Positions 1-13,732 of a stretch of DNA of 64,000 bases are shown one piece after another. The notes below the pieces were generated by a model. It had not been told where the DNA came from and did no database searches. It saw only the letters and a list, made by a program, of their open reading frames with translations. This DNA is from Amphibalanus amphitrite (Eukaryota > Arthropoda > Thecostraca > Balanomorpha > Balanidae). Every line of letters begins with the position of its first letter. Positions within the stretch are counted from its first letter, which is position 1. A program made the position numbers and the translations under genes. Location: positions 124,001 to 188,000 of the forward strand of contig NW_024882801.1 in the NCBI RefSeq assembly GCF_019059575.1, in the 5' to 3' direction.

Positions 1-3000
1 TCGCAAACAGAATATTGCACGTTGCCTGTATTTCCCCAGATAACCTCACAAGTTTCCCACAACAATCACGGAAATGTACCTTATCTCAACTGCCAAGTAT
101 TAAAATTATTGTACCATACCATAATAATATCATAACGCTCGAAAATAATATTCATCGCCTTAAACTCAACAGCGTCGCCGCTCAACGCCCACGTTCCGTT
201 GGTGACAAGCACGCACTGGCGGCTTCATGTCACTTCATGAATTCGACAAACCCGCGTTGCTAAGCAACCGAAACAGCTGATGCGTACTCTTATCGCCCGC
301 GTACTCTTACCCACCCTTACCCTACGATATTGTCCAGTGAGCTAGATGAGCAGCCCGGAAGACTGGCGAAACAAACCGTCTGTCACACTGTGCCGTCATT
401 GTTTGACGGGTCATGACAACAGCATCGCAAAACTTTTACCATGATCGTCATGCTTGGCTATTGCGAACAGCCGTGTTTGCTGGCAGACGATTGCTCCAAT
501 TCCAGTGTTGCAATTTATTGAATGTCTACAGAGGACCGTCGCTTAAACGGGTCCAACAATTGTCGGCGCAGAATTGAGCCGTCAAATAAAATCTGTCAAT
601 CGGCCCGACTGTTATCAGCAGCATTACACAAATCTCCATCAGCGAGGCATGGCGTCGGCGCTCTGACGACCAGCAGGCCCGAACTGAGCCAGTTTCCGCC
701 TGCTCAGGGAAGCGATATCCCGACGTCGCCGGCGGGCCCGGCTGTGTTTCATAACTGTTTCACGGCCCAATCGAGACTCGTAGTCGCACGATGGAGACGA
801 TGAACTGAATAGGCTGTCTCGACAGTTGCGCTCCAGGAAATAAAGTAGCGCAGCTGCCGCGCTGATCCCGCTGCCGCCGCTGCTGCAGACGAGGTGGGTA
901 AACCACCACAGCTGCTGCAGATAAGGTAAATTCGCAGCTGCTGCTGCAGACGTGGAAAGCCACCAGCTGCTGCATATAGGTAAAGGTGACAGCTTCATTG
1001 TTGCAGCAGGCGAAGTGAACTTGCTTCTGGTATGCCTACAGTCGCCACGTCTCGCCGGTAGCCGATCTCATTGCTTTTCTGCAGCTGCTGCTATGCTGAT
1101 GGCTGCCTGCTGCTCTTGCAGGCTGGCCGGGACAGGCAAAACAGTGTCCGTATAGGCTCCAGATAGGCGGTCAGTGCCACATGTTAACCGAGACAGGCAG
1201 AGCAGTGCCCGTAGGTGACATCGGCTCCAGCCGGCGGTCGGTGCCACATCTGACCACTGTGTGTGGTGTGACTCCGGGTGGGGGGTAGGGGGGGAGGACC
1301 GATCCGGCCCGTCCCGATTGATCGGCTCGCCCGACCGGCCCGATCTGGTACCCGACCTCTGAGCGGCGACCCCAGGGACGGCGGCTGACTCTGACTAGAG
1401 CCGGCACGGACCGACAGACGTGTCTCATCCAATCGTCAGACGCTCCGACATCGGCCGCCGCTTGCGCTTTCATATTCACCACTCACCAGCACATATTCTT
1501 GGATTTATGTATATCGGTAGTCACTTGATTTGAAACTTATGTTGCAATGCCTTTTTTACTTTGCTGGTTGCTAATGAGCAAAATGACACATCACATTACC
1601 TTCTCGATTGTCACTTTGGTGTTCCATGCCCATGACATTTCATAATTTTTCTTTGGCGTTTAGGCTACTTGGTGCTTGGCAACCAAAGTCACTTTATTTC
1701 GCTCTCATTCCAACACATCTTTCCCAAAAAAGACAGACAAAAAGAAACATGTTGATTGTTGCAGCTTCGAGGACTGCTTTGGTTAAAGCCAACAAGCTTT
1801 TCTAGTCTGGCAATTTCGTACAGCCATGTGCAGCACTAGCAGGTTGCAGGGCCCAGGGTCGCGGTGGCTGGGCATCCCGGCCCCGGGGGCGATAGTCACT
1901 CTCCAGCTACTCTGTCAGAATGGAGTCACGCGCGCGGGCGTGGCTGATTGGCCGATAGCGTGCCGACCGACCAACCGGAGGCGCTTCGTGACCAATCAGA
2001 AGGCGCCGCCGAGGGCCGCTCGCCTCAGACGCGTGTCCTGAGCGGAGCTGTGCTGCACTGAGAGCTGGGGTCGTGAGATACAGTTCGACGGTCCTCACCT
2101 GTGCTCGGTGGTACGGTGTTGTAGTCCAGCGCATAGAGATCTTATAATGTTATAAGACCTCTATTCTCTGTGGTCCAGCGGTGCTGGCTCAGCTGTGAAG
2201 TGTGACGTGATCCAGTGGTCGTGCTCTATGGTCCAGTGATTTGGTCCAGACTCCACTTCCAGTGGTTTTACGCTGTGGTCCGATGACCTGTGTTGTGGTT
2301 CGATGGTATTGTGTTGTCGCAGCCCGGCGGCCCTGTGCGGTGTGTTACTCTCTGGTGCGGTCAATGATCTAGAGCCGTGTTGTTCTTGGCACGGGGTGGT
2401 GTTTTGACCAAAGAACGCTAAATTGAGCGCACAAACTACGAATTCGACGGATATTGGCAACGTCACACTCAAGAATCGTCAGGTAATTCATGTAGAAAGA
2501 GTACCAACAACTTATTGATAAAATTCGCTTTCTAGTTAGATAAAAAGTCGTTAATAATTGCACACCTTCTTCCCAACCTTTTATAAAGAAGTGCCTGAAC
2601 TGGAAGAAGAAACGTCGCGCAGTTGGCTTTGTGTTCGGTGTCGCTGTTTATTACTTCTGTAAATTACGACCTCCTATGTCTCGCTGCCAACAGTCTTTGA
2701 GACACCATTTTATGAGTGCTTTGTCCAGTTTCTGAACTTTTAGTGACAAATGTTCCAGTCATCGCTAAAAGTACGTAACAGAGGAGGTAGGAATGGACTA
2801 ACTATTTATTTTATTATTTCTCACACATACAAAACATTGAGAAGATACAAATACTAGACAAAGCGAGGGTATCGGAATTATATTGTGTTAAATTTCTAGT
2901 TTGTATTATGCATGACACAAGATGAGCGTTTTCAATGAAAAACATGGAAGTTAATTAACATGTAATGAAGGAATATGCAATTCCGTAATAATCATGCAGC

Positions 3001-6000
3001 ACACATTCCTCCCATAAATAATAATACGCAAGTGTGCCAATCACTTAGAGAAAGACGCCAATTCTCCTCCACCGTGTACACAAACGTGCACTGCTCGGGC
3101 TCCGCTGGATTACTTTGCAAAGCTGCACTCACAGTTCCACTAAGCGGCCGCCGAGGGTTTCTGTAGGCAGGCGGGCGGGCCACTCGAGGTGGCGTGGAGA
3201 GCTCCCGAGCTGCCACTCGGCCGGCCGGCCGGCGGGCTCTCAGCTCGGCTCGGCGCCGGCCGCTCGCCTAGGCGGCTCACGTGCCGCCCCCGGTACGGAG
3301 CTGCAGCCTCCGGCGCCCCTCCCTGCCCGCCGGCTCACCGGCGCGGTAAAGTCGATACCGACGGCCGGCCGGTACCGCAGAGATGCCGGCGGGCCGGGTG
3401 TTGATACGGCCAGGTGGGCCGGCGGCCGACAGCGCCGGACAGCCGCCGACGGAGCGGTGCTGCCGCTAATGGAGACGGCACAGCTGCTGACAGGGTGAAA
3501 TGGTTGTTGACAGCTGAAGAGATCGCTACATCTGTTGATGAGATGACACAGGCGGTGTCGGAGCTAATAAAACTGTTGACTTGTATGTCAAATATACACA
3601 AAGTCACGTAACATGTCCTTTCATGTGAGGCGAATCATAAGCTCAATATTTGTATTAACTTTTGAGAATGTCACTTTTATCATTTTGAGCCCTGGCTCAG
3701 TCTCCGACATTCGAAATTCAAAGAATAATATTAGGCTTCACTAGCCGTAAAATAAAATATTGTGACTCAGGTTCTCACGTCAGAGGTGCTTTCCCTGAAC
3801 TATTTTTGTCTCCGTCTTCACCACTCCTAATCCGCTCTCTGATTCGGTTACATTTGTGAAAGGAGGGCAGATGATCGAGTTCGCGCCGGAACATCGCTCA
3901 GAACATATGGGGATGAATCGGGCGTTGATGATCCCGGCTGGCCCCGCCACCGGTAATGTGACTGAAAAGGGCCGAGCGCGGAGAGTCTGGCCATCTGTAT
4001 ATTGATGAAATGAATAATTAACTTTGCCATATGTAGTATGGTGCTGTATTCTATATGAAATCAAAAATGACATTTCATTTGAACGTCAGAGTTTAATGTG
4101 ATATTATATGTGGACTGTGTCCTCAGCGCACTGCACCTACTCATTTGCAACATCATTCCACATTAGCGAATTACTTTGGTGTCTTATGCTTTTACAAACA
4201 CAATTTCTCAGCCATCGTGATTCTTCCTGTTGGCCGTCTAAGTTATGGCGTCGACGCATTTTGCTCCCGTGACGAGGGAACAGCCCGCGATTTAGATACT
4301 AGTTACGTCGTCATAATTCAGTCGGCTCGGCCAACTTGGTTAACTGGATTAGCGGCGGCAGTCGGCCGTTGGCGAGCCAGCCGCGGCGGCAGTCGGCCGC
4401 TGGCGAGCCAGTCGCGGCGGCGGCGGCTGGTCCGTGGATGGCTGATAATGCCTTCAGCGGCGCGGCAGCGCCCCGGCCCGGCCGTCTGTTGCCGCTTTCT
4501 GAGGCGTCTGGCACAGACACCGGGTCACTGCGTCCCGATCAGTATTCAGTGGCCCGTTGATCCGGTGAGCAGCAGCCTCGCAGCGACGACGGCCGCTGTC
4601 GGATCGACTGAGCCCCGCAACTGTCAACCATGTTGTGCCCGGACAAACGGACTTTTGGTGGAATATAAATCAGCATACGGCCATCGCTAGCGTTACACTT
4701 CAAAGAAATTTGATGTCACATGTCTAATCCCTTAGCAAGAACTGAAAGTAGGCCTGAACAAACTTGGGCAGGATACATAACTGCTTTGCGTGCTGAGCTT
4801 GGAAAGACGAGTTCAATGCAGTGCAATGCAATGCAGCGGGCAGTGAACAACTTCAGACAGTTGGCAAACCGCCCACATGCCACAGCCTGCAAGTTTTTCG
4901 GAAGTTTGCTATGCAAACATCAAATCATCGAACAGTAGACCTTTGCATACACATTATACAGCATTAAATCAGGAGATGCCGAGTTTACATAATTGCTGCT
5001 ACAGAAGCCAAAACTCACTGGCTTGCGCTTGTAGACCCGATAAAGAATAGCACCTCAATGCGCTGCCCAAACAATTGCCCGGATTCTGATTTATGCAATG
5101 CATGCAATATGCACGCAGTGAACATCCAACGATTGAAACAATCTGGCATCTACAGCTGCCAACTTCACTGTTCCGTGCGCCAGCCGCGCCTCAGCGCCGA
5201 AGCACGGATCGCTGCTGGTTAGGCTGCGCCGCAGCACAGGGATGTCGAGCGGGACAGCCTACCTTCAGGTATTCTCCGCCGCGCCGCCCGGTCCGACGTG
5301 GCGCGGCGATAAGGTGGTTTTAGAGAATTCTTCACGTTCAGCCAGCTTTTGAACACTGATAAGCATTGAAATTAAGTGTATCGTCTCTGATCAATGAGCA
5401 TATTGGATTACAATAATGTGTCAGTGGGACTGTGCAATGCGTACTGTGAAGCGATACAGCACGGGTGGGTCACTGACCCCTAAGAACAAGTAGCACTGGT
5501 AATCTTATTCCACATAGAACTCCAATGTGCGGCTGGTGGTTTTAGGTGGCTGGTAGGGCTGGGTCGGTCATTAAGGAAGCCCGGTAATTTCGTCGCCGCC
5601 TCTGACACGGGTCGGGTCATCAGCGGTCGACGGCCGGGTCTCGGCGGCGCCGGCCGACACGTCGTCCTGCCATAAAGACGGGCGGCGGGCGGCGCTCATC
5701 ACTTATCAGGCCGCCTCCGGTCTGGACGGCGTCGGCGCTCTCATCAGCGCCCGCCGCGCGGCACTTGACCGGCGACGGTGGCCGCCCGAGGACGAGATGC
5801 TATCTGCGGCGGCCGTCATCCCGGCCGGCTGCCGCGCCGGCGATGACTCGATTTCCGCGCGCGCGCCCGTAATTCGTCAGGGAGATCCGGTCGGTCGCCG
5901 GGCGAGAGTACGTGGTGACACAGGTCCCGCTTCACTAAGGAGGGGTATATTAGTGTCAAGTCAAACGAAAGCCTCGTTTTTTATACATAAATCAAATGAT

Positions 6001-6250
6001 GTAATTAGGCTGATATGAAAAATAATTGCAGTTTGCAGGACTTCTGCTGCAATGACGGTGAAACAAATCGCTAACCCATATCAGATAAGCTAATCAACTT
6101 CATAGGGAAGCTTAAACTTAAACATGGTATCCAGATCAGCTTTGAAGGGAAAGCTGACTGCTTAGCTAATAGCTATCTCTATGTACATAATTCACAAATA
6201 TGTACATGTTTAGACATAGTACAAATATGTACATGTTTAGACATAGTGAG
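1..6250. other. Gene-poor stretch with GC-rich patches
   Basis: I see no open frame here that looks protein-coding beyond what GC-rich DNA gives by chance. There is a CTGCTGCAG-rich patch at about 850-1110 and GC-rich CpG-island-like patches at 3160-3500, 4320-4640 and 5570-5930. A short GC-rich repeat (unit GGCGGCAGTCGGCCG...GCGAGCCAG, about two copies) lies at 4350-4430. The intervening DNA is AT-rich and unassigned. Regulatory DNA or untranslated exons could be present but cannot be shown from sequence alone. Confidence 0.5.
1930..2100. promoter_or_regulatory. Possible CCAAT-box promoter patch
   Basis: A GC-rich, CpG-rich stretch holds two CCAAT boxes in opposite orientations: GATTGGC at 1946-1952 and CCAAT at 1992-1996. 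They are about 45 bp apart and embedded in GC-rich sequence. Paired CCAAT (NF-Y) boxes in a CpG-rich setting are typical of animal TATA-less promoters. No gene could be attached to it, so direction and target are unknown. Confidence 0.3.
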
Positions 6251-6258
6251 GACCTTTC

Positions 6259-6423
6259 CATTGGCGGATCCAGCCGGCTTTGGGGGGGGGGGTGACAAAT
6301 GGCCGAAATGGCCCCTTTCTTTCCATGCACCACCACAGCCGAAATATTAATATTCGTTTTTTTAGGGGGAGTCCAAACGTGCTTGGGGGCATGACCCTAA
6401 ATGCCCCCCTGGATCCGCCAGTG
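6259..6423. mobile_element. hAT-like MITE with exact 8-bp target duplication
   Basis: This 165-bp element has terminal inverted repeats: CATTGGCGGATCCAG on the left, and CTGGATCCGCCAGTG on the right, which is the reverse complement with one mismatch. It is flanked by the perfect 8-bp direct repeat GACCTTTC (6251-6258 and 6424-6431). An 8-bp duplication and CA...TG ends fit the hAT superfamily. The interior has a G-run after the left end and no coding capacity, so it is a non-autonomous miniature element. Confidence 0.8.
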
Positions 6424-6431
6424 GACCTTTC

Positions 6432-7223
6432 CCATACCAAAATAAATGGTGCTTACGAGCATGCGATGCTTATTCAGATTCGCAGCTGAAAATACAAATC
6501 AGTGAAAGGTAGAGATGCTGCCAGCGTTCGCCGTGAGTCAATACGCACCCTCCCTGGCAAGATGCGTTTCGCCGCATAGCTAGCAGCTGTTTATCTCACC
6601 TCAAAGGGAGCTGCGAGTCGATACTGCATGTAAAGCAGAAAAATTAACATGTCAGAGAGGCGGTTTCAGGTGTTTTTTTTTTTTTTTGTAATTTGGACGT
6701 TCCACTTGGAGAAGCTATGCATATTGGACAACTGTGGTTAGAATCTCTATAACTTTTGCATAACAAAAATAAAAAGACACCCACCCACACCCACATGGTG
6801 CATGCCCATGCCGATAACGCATAGCGATAGGCTTCTTGGAGCAGGTAGATGAAAATTTATTCTAAACTTATTTGTAAGAATTTCTGCTTTTCTTGAAACA
6901 ACAACCTAACATAAAGCCCAACTACAAAAATACAAACGACAGTCGGGTCTAGCAACAATACTGCTGAGTCTAGTAACAAATACTGCTGGAACGGCTGCCA
7001 ACCATAGAGGCGTTGCGAACGCATTTAGACCACATCCTATTTCACGAGGCTGCGTGTGGTGCTGCCAGAAACCCAGTTATATGCCAAATCACGCTGTTTG
7101 GAGGCAGTACCAATCCAGAGCCAAGGCTAACCATTGAGCTCTGGGCCGGGTGGGTCGGTATGGGGAGAGAGGGAGATACGCACGGAGGGGAGTGCAATCG
7201 ATCCGATTTGGCGGTGTGTCCCA

Positions 7224-7281
<58 letters not shown>

Positions 7282-8863
7282 CCCTTCTCCCCCTCTCTCC
7301 TCTCTCTCTCTCTCCTCGGCTCCATTAGTGTTCTTTCACGGCTGGAGCACACGACACTGGCTGCTGGCAGCGGCCGCGCCGCGCCGCGCCGCGCCGCCAA
7401 CTCGGCCGCTCGATGCCACTTTTGTGGAGGCTCTGTTTGCGCCCTGACTCGGCCGTAAGTAGGCCGGCACACAGCCGTGACTCACTCACTCCTGATAGAA
7501 GCACACATCCCACCGCGGCGACCCGCCGCCGACAGACTTATGGTCGTCTCCTTTTAACATCACTCACACGTATCGTTGTGGATAAATTATCCCACATACT
7601 AGCAAAGTGTTTAATATTACGCGAAACATTTAGCTAGAAATATCTAACATGTTTATATACTTCTATATTTATTTGAATATTTTCCATCGCGAGAAACAGT
7701 GATGAAATAAATTTAGCTGTGTATCTACTATCTAGTATCTACTGACGATGGATGCAACATGCGGCGCGGACGCAGTATCCGTCGTTTTCGCCGCATCGCC
7801 TTCCTTCCGGTGATGTAACTCAGCCGTCCGTCGACGGACGTGGCCTAATGGCGCACTAGTGACGCCGCTGCTTTTAAACTTAGCACCGTGTTCCAGCCAA
7901 GACAATGGCCAACAGGCCGTGAAAAGCGGAGCCTCTGAATTAACGGAGCCATCAGGACAAAGGCGGCGCTTTCATTTCCCGCACATTCTGACTTTGCCGA
8001 GTCTGATTAAGCGAGTTCATATTCGTAACAAACTTATTCCAGGATGCAATTAAGGTGATAAATGACCACTAATTAAGCCACTCTATAAGAACAGAGGACG
8101 TTGGTGGACACAAAGTCATACATGGTGCACCACAATCAGTAGGTTGTCAATAAATTTTAACTGAAAGGTAAATTCGTCCACATTCCTACTGAAATCTATG
8201 TTTTTAACGGGCATATAAAAACAAGAAGTTTGATATAGATAGGTATACTTGGGGATTCAGAGGTTGATTAAGTTTTAGACTTCAAGCTTGGGCAGTAGAC
8301 CGATATTGGTGGTGTTCTGGAGAGAGAAAAACTTATTTAGAAAGCATTGTTTTTACCTCAAATTTTTACGGAAGATGTGTAACACTCCGTATGGCCAATT
8401 GCATCAGGCTTCTGTACGCTACTCGAAGGCAGTCAGTGCTCGGCAGGAGAACTCTACGTCGTTTGACCCGCGTTTCTACATTCATCCAGCTATCAACTGT
8501 CGGGAGAAGACCACGTTAGACCCGGGAAGACCGTGTCGTCATCTACCTGCGATGCGTTATCCACCTGCGATATGTGGCCAAATGTCGCCCATTCATCCAT
8601 TGCTATAAAATATTTGTAAGCTGCCCCATAAAACTGGGGTTTTTCTCTTCTCTGCGGCTCGGTAGCTTCGTACGGCAGATAGCTTTTCATTCTGTATTTG
8701 TATTTTACATCATCGGCACTCTTCCACTCAAGGTGGCTATTCCGAGCCCTCGTCAAAACAGTAAGCGCGTTAAAAAGACACATAAACAGTTAAACCAGCA
8801 AAAGTATAAAAGCACGCTAAAACTAAAAGCACAGCTAAAATGTTTGTATGGTCGCCTATCCAG
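6432..8863. other. Non-coding stretch; no gene seen
   Basis: Apart from the CT microsatellite at 7225-7279 and a GC-rich patch at 7360-7520, nothing recognisable is present. The moderately long open frames across the microsatellite only translate the CT repeat as Ser-Leu or Arg-Glu runs. Confidence 0.5.
7225..7279. repeat. (CT)n microsatellite
   Basis: About 55 bp of near-perfect CT dinucleotide repeat, followed to about 7320 by imperfect CCCCT/CTCTC tract. It is a simple-sequence repeat and should be length-polymorphic. Confidence 0.95.
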
Positions 8864-9700
8864 CTACCTGACTAGGTGACTTTTAATACCTTTCTTAAAG
8901 CGCGGACCAGACATGACCTGAAGCTCCGTTCCTATGACATGTTCGTTGTACAGTTTACACGCTCGCTGCTTGAAAGTTCTTTGGCCAAGGCTGGTTCGAA
9001 CACGCGGTATATGTAAATGACCGGACTGCCTAGTCTGGCGCTCGGAAACATCTCTATTGTACGATATGTCCTGTCGCAGTACCTCAGGCTCACCCCTGCT
9101 AATCACCCCGTGTAGCAGACATACGTCGTTCATGTCAATCAACGCACTGACGGGGAGCCACTCCAAATTCATAATCACGTCGGACACATGATCATACTTC
9201 CGTCTGCCAGATATCACTCTGGCAGCAAAGTTTTGCACTTTTTGCAGTCGCTTTAAGCTCGTTTTGCTGGCACAGCCGAATACCTGACTACAATAGCGCA
9301 CATGTGACATGACTAAGGCGTCCAGTATAGTCGGAAGTACGCTTGGAGGAAGCACATGCCTGGCGTGCATCAGGCCAACAAGAACGCCTAAACATTTGGT
9401 GACGATATAATCAATGTGTGGTTCAAAGGTCAGTCGGCTATCAAAGATTACACCTAGATTTTTAACAGTTGACACCGGTTGCAGAGTCTCTCCCAGGAAC
9501 TGCACTCGGACCGGATCCCTCTCGGCAGCCTGTAGCGCCGATCGGCCTCCGGCGACCATCATCTCGGTTTTAGCAGCGTTTATCTTCATGCCGTTCTGGA
9601 GAAAGTAGGTGGCCAGAGTGTCCAGGACACCCTCCGGTGCAGTCTGGATCTCTGGCAGCCTCTCCTTGGGTCCTGAGACGACCAGCCTAATGACGACCAT
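8864..9700 (-). pseudogene. 5'-truncated non-LTR retrotransposon reverse transcriptase
   Basis: The frame encodes 278 residues resembling the C-terminal half of the reverse transcriptase of jockey/CR1-type non-LTR retrotransposons. Visible landmarks are NGMKINAAKTEMM near residue 37 (thumb-proximal 'N-x-x-K-T-E' motif), VKNLGVIFDSRLTF near 80 (the LG-x-x-x-D motif after the active site), and a downstream region, VRYCSQVFGCASKTSLKRLQ, typical of these elements. The catalytic A-D-D motif that should lie just before the N-x-x-K-T-E segment is missing. Upstream of about 9700 the frame breaks up, so the endonuclease and most of the polymerase are gone. 5' truncation is usual for non-LTR insertions. 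This is a dead copy. Family assignment beyond non-LTR is inference. Confidence 0.8.
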
Positions 9701-10130
9701 TCTCCACCGCCTAATGAACTAATAAATACATCAGCTTCACCTACAACAGACTCCAACCAAGCATAGCATAGAGGTACCTGCAGCGCATGCATATGCATTC
9801 ATTCGCAGGCCTTATGAGGACTTAAAACGGTGTGTGTAGCTGATTCTTGGAAGGACCAACAGTTCGGTTGAGGCCACTCTAGCTAGCCTCTTCAAAAGAC
9901 TACCTCGACTGAATTATCCCTTTTAGCTGAGGTCTGGCGGCTGCACGCCACTGAATCTAACGCAGTACCTAATTAAAATTCATCAGCACCGCCGTACGAA
10001 ATGTGACAGCGTTCGTGTGTCAATGGGCAGCGGGCACGGGCTCTAACGAAATTATCCAGGGGAAGGGGCAAAGGGAGGTGGCATTCTGGTTTCCTTTACA
10101 CTGTAAACCAAATCTACAAGTTGGCTCCTT
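9701..10130. other. Unassigned spacer
   Basis: Short gap between the reverse-transcriptase remnant and the 96-bp tandem repeat. It may include decayed retrotransposon sequence next to 9700. No gene or clear repeat seen. Confidence 0.4.
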
Positions 10131-10133
10131 GTT

Positions 10134-10372
10134 ACAAGTTTGGTTCCAATTCGCATAGGCGTCACCTTGTCGATACCTTGTCGATTCACCAACCCCAGGC
10201 TTGTTGGCCAGCAAACTAACAGTTTGTCTACAAGTTTGGTTCCAATTCGCATAGGCGTCACCTTGTCGATACCTTGTCGATTCACCAACCCCAGGCTTGT
10301 TGGCCAACAAACTAACAGTTTGTCTACAAGTTTGGTTCCAATTCGCATAGGCGTCACCTTGTTGAGTACTAG
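10134..10372. repeat. 96-bp tandem repeat, about 2.5 copies
   Basis: Units starting ACAAGTTTGGTTCCAATTCG recur at 10134, 10230 and 10326, giving an exact 96-bp period. The first two units are almost identical and the third is cut short. Open frames across it simply repeat the same peptide and are not genes. It ends about 190 bp before a TTAA element. Confidence 0.9.
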
Positions 10373-10567
10373 TCTGGGCCTTATGAACCTACCAACTTCT
10401 GGATAGGCATAGCCGTTTCCTTGTCGGTTCAACAACCCCTGGTTTGTTGATGAACTAGCCTTTGACTGGGCATTGCTAGTTTACAAATTGTCAACAAGTA
10501 AGTGTACTAACGCTCAGTTCGAACTTGTTCTTCCTTACAATCGCTTTGTTTGCGTTGATAACCTTAA

Positions 10568-11564
10568 CCCGCGCACCGACGGGGGTCTGCGCCAACTTCG
10601 CACCGACGGGGGAGGGGGGGCGGATGACCGCCCCCCCTGAGATCTCGAGAACGAAGCAAGATAGCGACAAGCGGTAAACGGCATCGGATACGCACGGTCA
10701 AGATCTACAATTTTTACTAAGGTCATTTTCAGGTCAGGTCGAAGATGACGTCACAGGGGTCGAAAAAGTCAAAATGGCGGCGCTAGATATGGAGAGAGTT
10801 TTTCTCGAATAACTTTCGAATTAGTCAAGATAGGAACAAACTAAGGGCATCATCGTGATCCTCTCGTCAATCCGCATCCTATGATATATATGTTGACCTC
10901 GAAAGGTCAAGGTCAAAGGTTGACCTCAGGTCACGTGACCTCGAGGTCATCATGTATATCATTCGATGCGTCTTGACGAGCTGAACACAATGAGACCATC
11001 CACGCGTCTGTATCTTGTTCCTGTACGGAGGTATTGGCCAAAAACCTTTGGTGACCTTTGATGACGTCACATGACCTCACAGCTGCCCAACAGCAAAAAA
11101 GACTTCAAGGTAGTGAAGGTTGATCGTATATGAAGTCATGTATGGTATATGGGGCCATTCCGACCCGTTTTAGTGGTAAAAACAGGGAGTTGATTTTTCC
11201 CCCATTGACTTATAATGGGGAGGTCGCGAAATTGACCTGACCTTAGGTCACCGATATCAAAATTCCGAGATACACAAATTGTAGCTACTAATGACCTAAT
11301 AACAGCCTGCGACTTTCAAAGGCCTCCGACATCTACTGTAGCTCTGGCACGGTGACAAAGTTGCAAAAAAGTGACTTGAGGTTGGGTCATTCAAAGTGAC
11401 CTGGTGACCTGACCTTAAAAGGTAGGAGGTTCAAACTTGCACACCATGTGTAAAATTGATGAGGTTATAATTAGTCATACCAAATTTCGCGGCGCGTATT
11501 TCCCGCTATTCGCGAAAAACCTCAGGGGGGGGCGGATATCCGCCCCCCCCCGTCGGTGCGCGGG
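10568..11564. mobile_element. TTAA-flanked hairpin-ended element, copy A
   Basis: A 997-bp element is bounded by TTAA on both sides (10564-10567 and 11565-11568). Its inverted termini begin CCCGCGCACCGACGGGGG. Just inside each end is a G-run/C-run hairpin; the right one (about 11525-11551) is a perfect palindrome centred on CGGATATCCG. The interior has no transposase frame and is crowded with AGGTCA/TGACCT hexamers, notably at 10900-10945. TTAA duplication is known for piggyBac and Kolobok elements, but the termini match neither in a way I recognise. It shares this architecture with copies B, C and E below. Confidence 0.8.
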
Positions 11565-11568
11565 TTAA

Positions 11569-13728
11569 GAACTTACGATTCGCGTTCGTTTTCAATTGCC
11601 ACGATACTGATTCAGGAAATATTTTATATACGGACAGGTCATTTTTTGGCTGGAAGTGGTGCACAAAACCATGACTGGCATCAGTTATTGCTCAAAGGCT
11701 TGCGCTGACAAGAAACGAAATACTGATGGGTTATATAATCGATGAATGCATACACCACATCCATTCGGAAGTTTCTGGAATCATTAGTATTTATTACGGT
11801 CACGTACCTACATCACGTAGTATGTAATTAATACTATTGACTGGAGACAATTCCAAGTGCATATTTTCGAATGGATGTGGTAAATGCATGAGGTAGGTAT
11901 AGCTATCGTGCACCGTCAGCATATAAGTCTTTGAAGCAAGAACTGCTGCGTATGTGGAAGAACATGGTTTTGTGCATCGCATCTAGCCAGAAGTATAACA
12001 TGCCCGTATGACGAATATTTCCACATTGACCATAACAATCATGGCAGTTGCACGATCACGCAGATAATTCGAATAAATCATGATCGCCAACCAGATTAGC
12101 TTTTACAGCCCATATATGTCCATCAGTTAAGTTAAAAATTGAAAGAGTTGAATTATAGGCAAATAAATGTATTTATATATAAAAAACACCGACCGCAAAA
12201 CATCTGCTCACATGTGCATGCAAAGGTCTGGCCCACTTACATTGCGCGCGCAGGGGAAGGGAGGCGTCTCGACCGCGGGTATAGGCACGATTAGTGCGTC
12301 CCGCAGGCCAGAGCGGGCCTCACTCACAGCACGAACACCACAGTTCAAAGATTTCACTTTTTACTGCACAAATGCTGGAACAGCCCTCGTCGCTGATCCA
12401 TGCTGCACGGCGGCCGCGCGACAACTGCTGGTTTGAACGGTTTGAAACCGCCGCGCCGGGGCCGGACGGCGACCGCTGATTGGTCCGCCAAGTCTGACGT
12501 CACGGGCGCAGCTGACCATGTGTATGCTGACCAGCTGACCAGTACAAGTTAGGCGCCGGTTAAAAAAACATGCGGCAACAAGTTTCCAAAACTGGTTAAG
12601 AAACAAACGTTGAAACAAATGTAGAGTTGGTCTGGATACTGAGAAGTTGGTGTGCATAGTAACTATTGACTCGTAGTTGTCACCTGACAAGCAATGCACC
12701 AGACAACGGCTTGTTTGAAAAGTATCAGTTGGTAAACATACCAAGAGATGATTGGTTATATTACACAAGACTTGTCAATTTGGTTTACAGTGTACCGAGG
12801 CATTCATCTATTTCACAGAACTGCAATTTACAAACGTAGAGGTGACTTACAAAGAAGAACACAATTTTACGCGGAAACCGCTACAAACTATAAGGAAAGT
12901 AAACATGCATTTGAAAATCATTTTTTGAATATACTGTTCTAACCTACAAAATATTTCCAGAATATCATTTTCCGCAAGTAAATCGTAGTGAAAAACCAAC
13001 CAGGAAACTGGAATGCAGACATAAGGACCACGGAGTGACGCAAGGGAATCTGTCAACACCTACCGTCTCGGTGTTCCCAATATTCTGTTCTCTGTCTCTC
13101 GCAGTACCTATACTTCCACAGTCGGCCACGGCCTCTGGCCACTGCAGACACGCCCGACCCGCGAGACGATCCTTAGTCAGACACGGGCGCGAATTAACGA
13201 CGGACCGTGACGGATCGCCGGCCGGTAATTTACCGGCGCCAGGACGTCACAGGACCAATGTCCGGACGACGCTAATTTGCTGGTGTCGGCTGTCGTTGGT
13301 GGGAGGGAGAGGAAGCGAGAGAGATGCGCCGAGGATACGTGACGACTCCGACTGGGGTAGGATCACGGACGCCTCTTTACATTGCAGCGGGCCGTAACAG
13401 AGACTTCGTGGTTGTTGAAAAATCACATACCATATCGGATCATGGGATAAGTTTGATTTATAACTACGAACGTTTCCGCAATAACTACCTTTAATTCATG
13501 TAATAAAAATGTACCCATATCACAATCTGCTGGTTCACTTCAAAAGCGAACGAATGTCCTGATAGGTGAGTGCCAATTATTGATGGTTTATTTTCCCCGT
13601 TGTTAGCACATTTTAAAATGCCTCCTATGCAACACTCATTGGAATACTTGATGAATGTGGGTACGGTAAAACAGAAATGTCGACCGGAAAAAAATGCACT
13701 GGATGAGCGCACTTTTCTGTTACATGAT
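11569..13728. other. Non-coding stretch with a promoter-like patch
   Basis: No convincing coding exon. A GC-rich patch at 12240-12540 and another at 13120-13390 interrupt AT-rich DNA. The frames there have no recognisable domain. Confidence 0.4.
12440..12515. promoter_or_regulatory. Promoter-like patch: CCAAT box plus CRE
   Basis: GC-rich DNA carries GATTGG (a CCAAT box read from the other strand) at about 12477-12482. A full palindromic cAMP-response element, TGACGTCA, follows about 12 bp later (about 12494-12501). CCAAT and CRE sites spaced this way are typical of animal core promoters. No transcript can be assigned. Confidence 0.3.
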
Positions 13729-13732
13729 TTAA

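Noticed and set aside
7013..7472. Frames of 100-140 residues around 7.2 kb
   Set aside because: Produced by the CT microsatellite (Ser-Leu or Arg-Glu runs); open in all frames.
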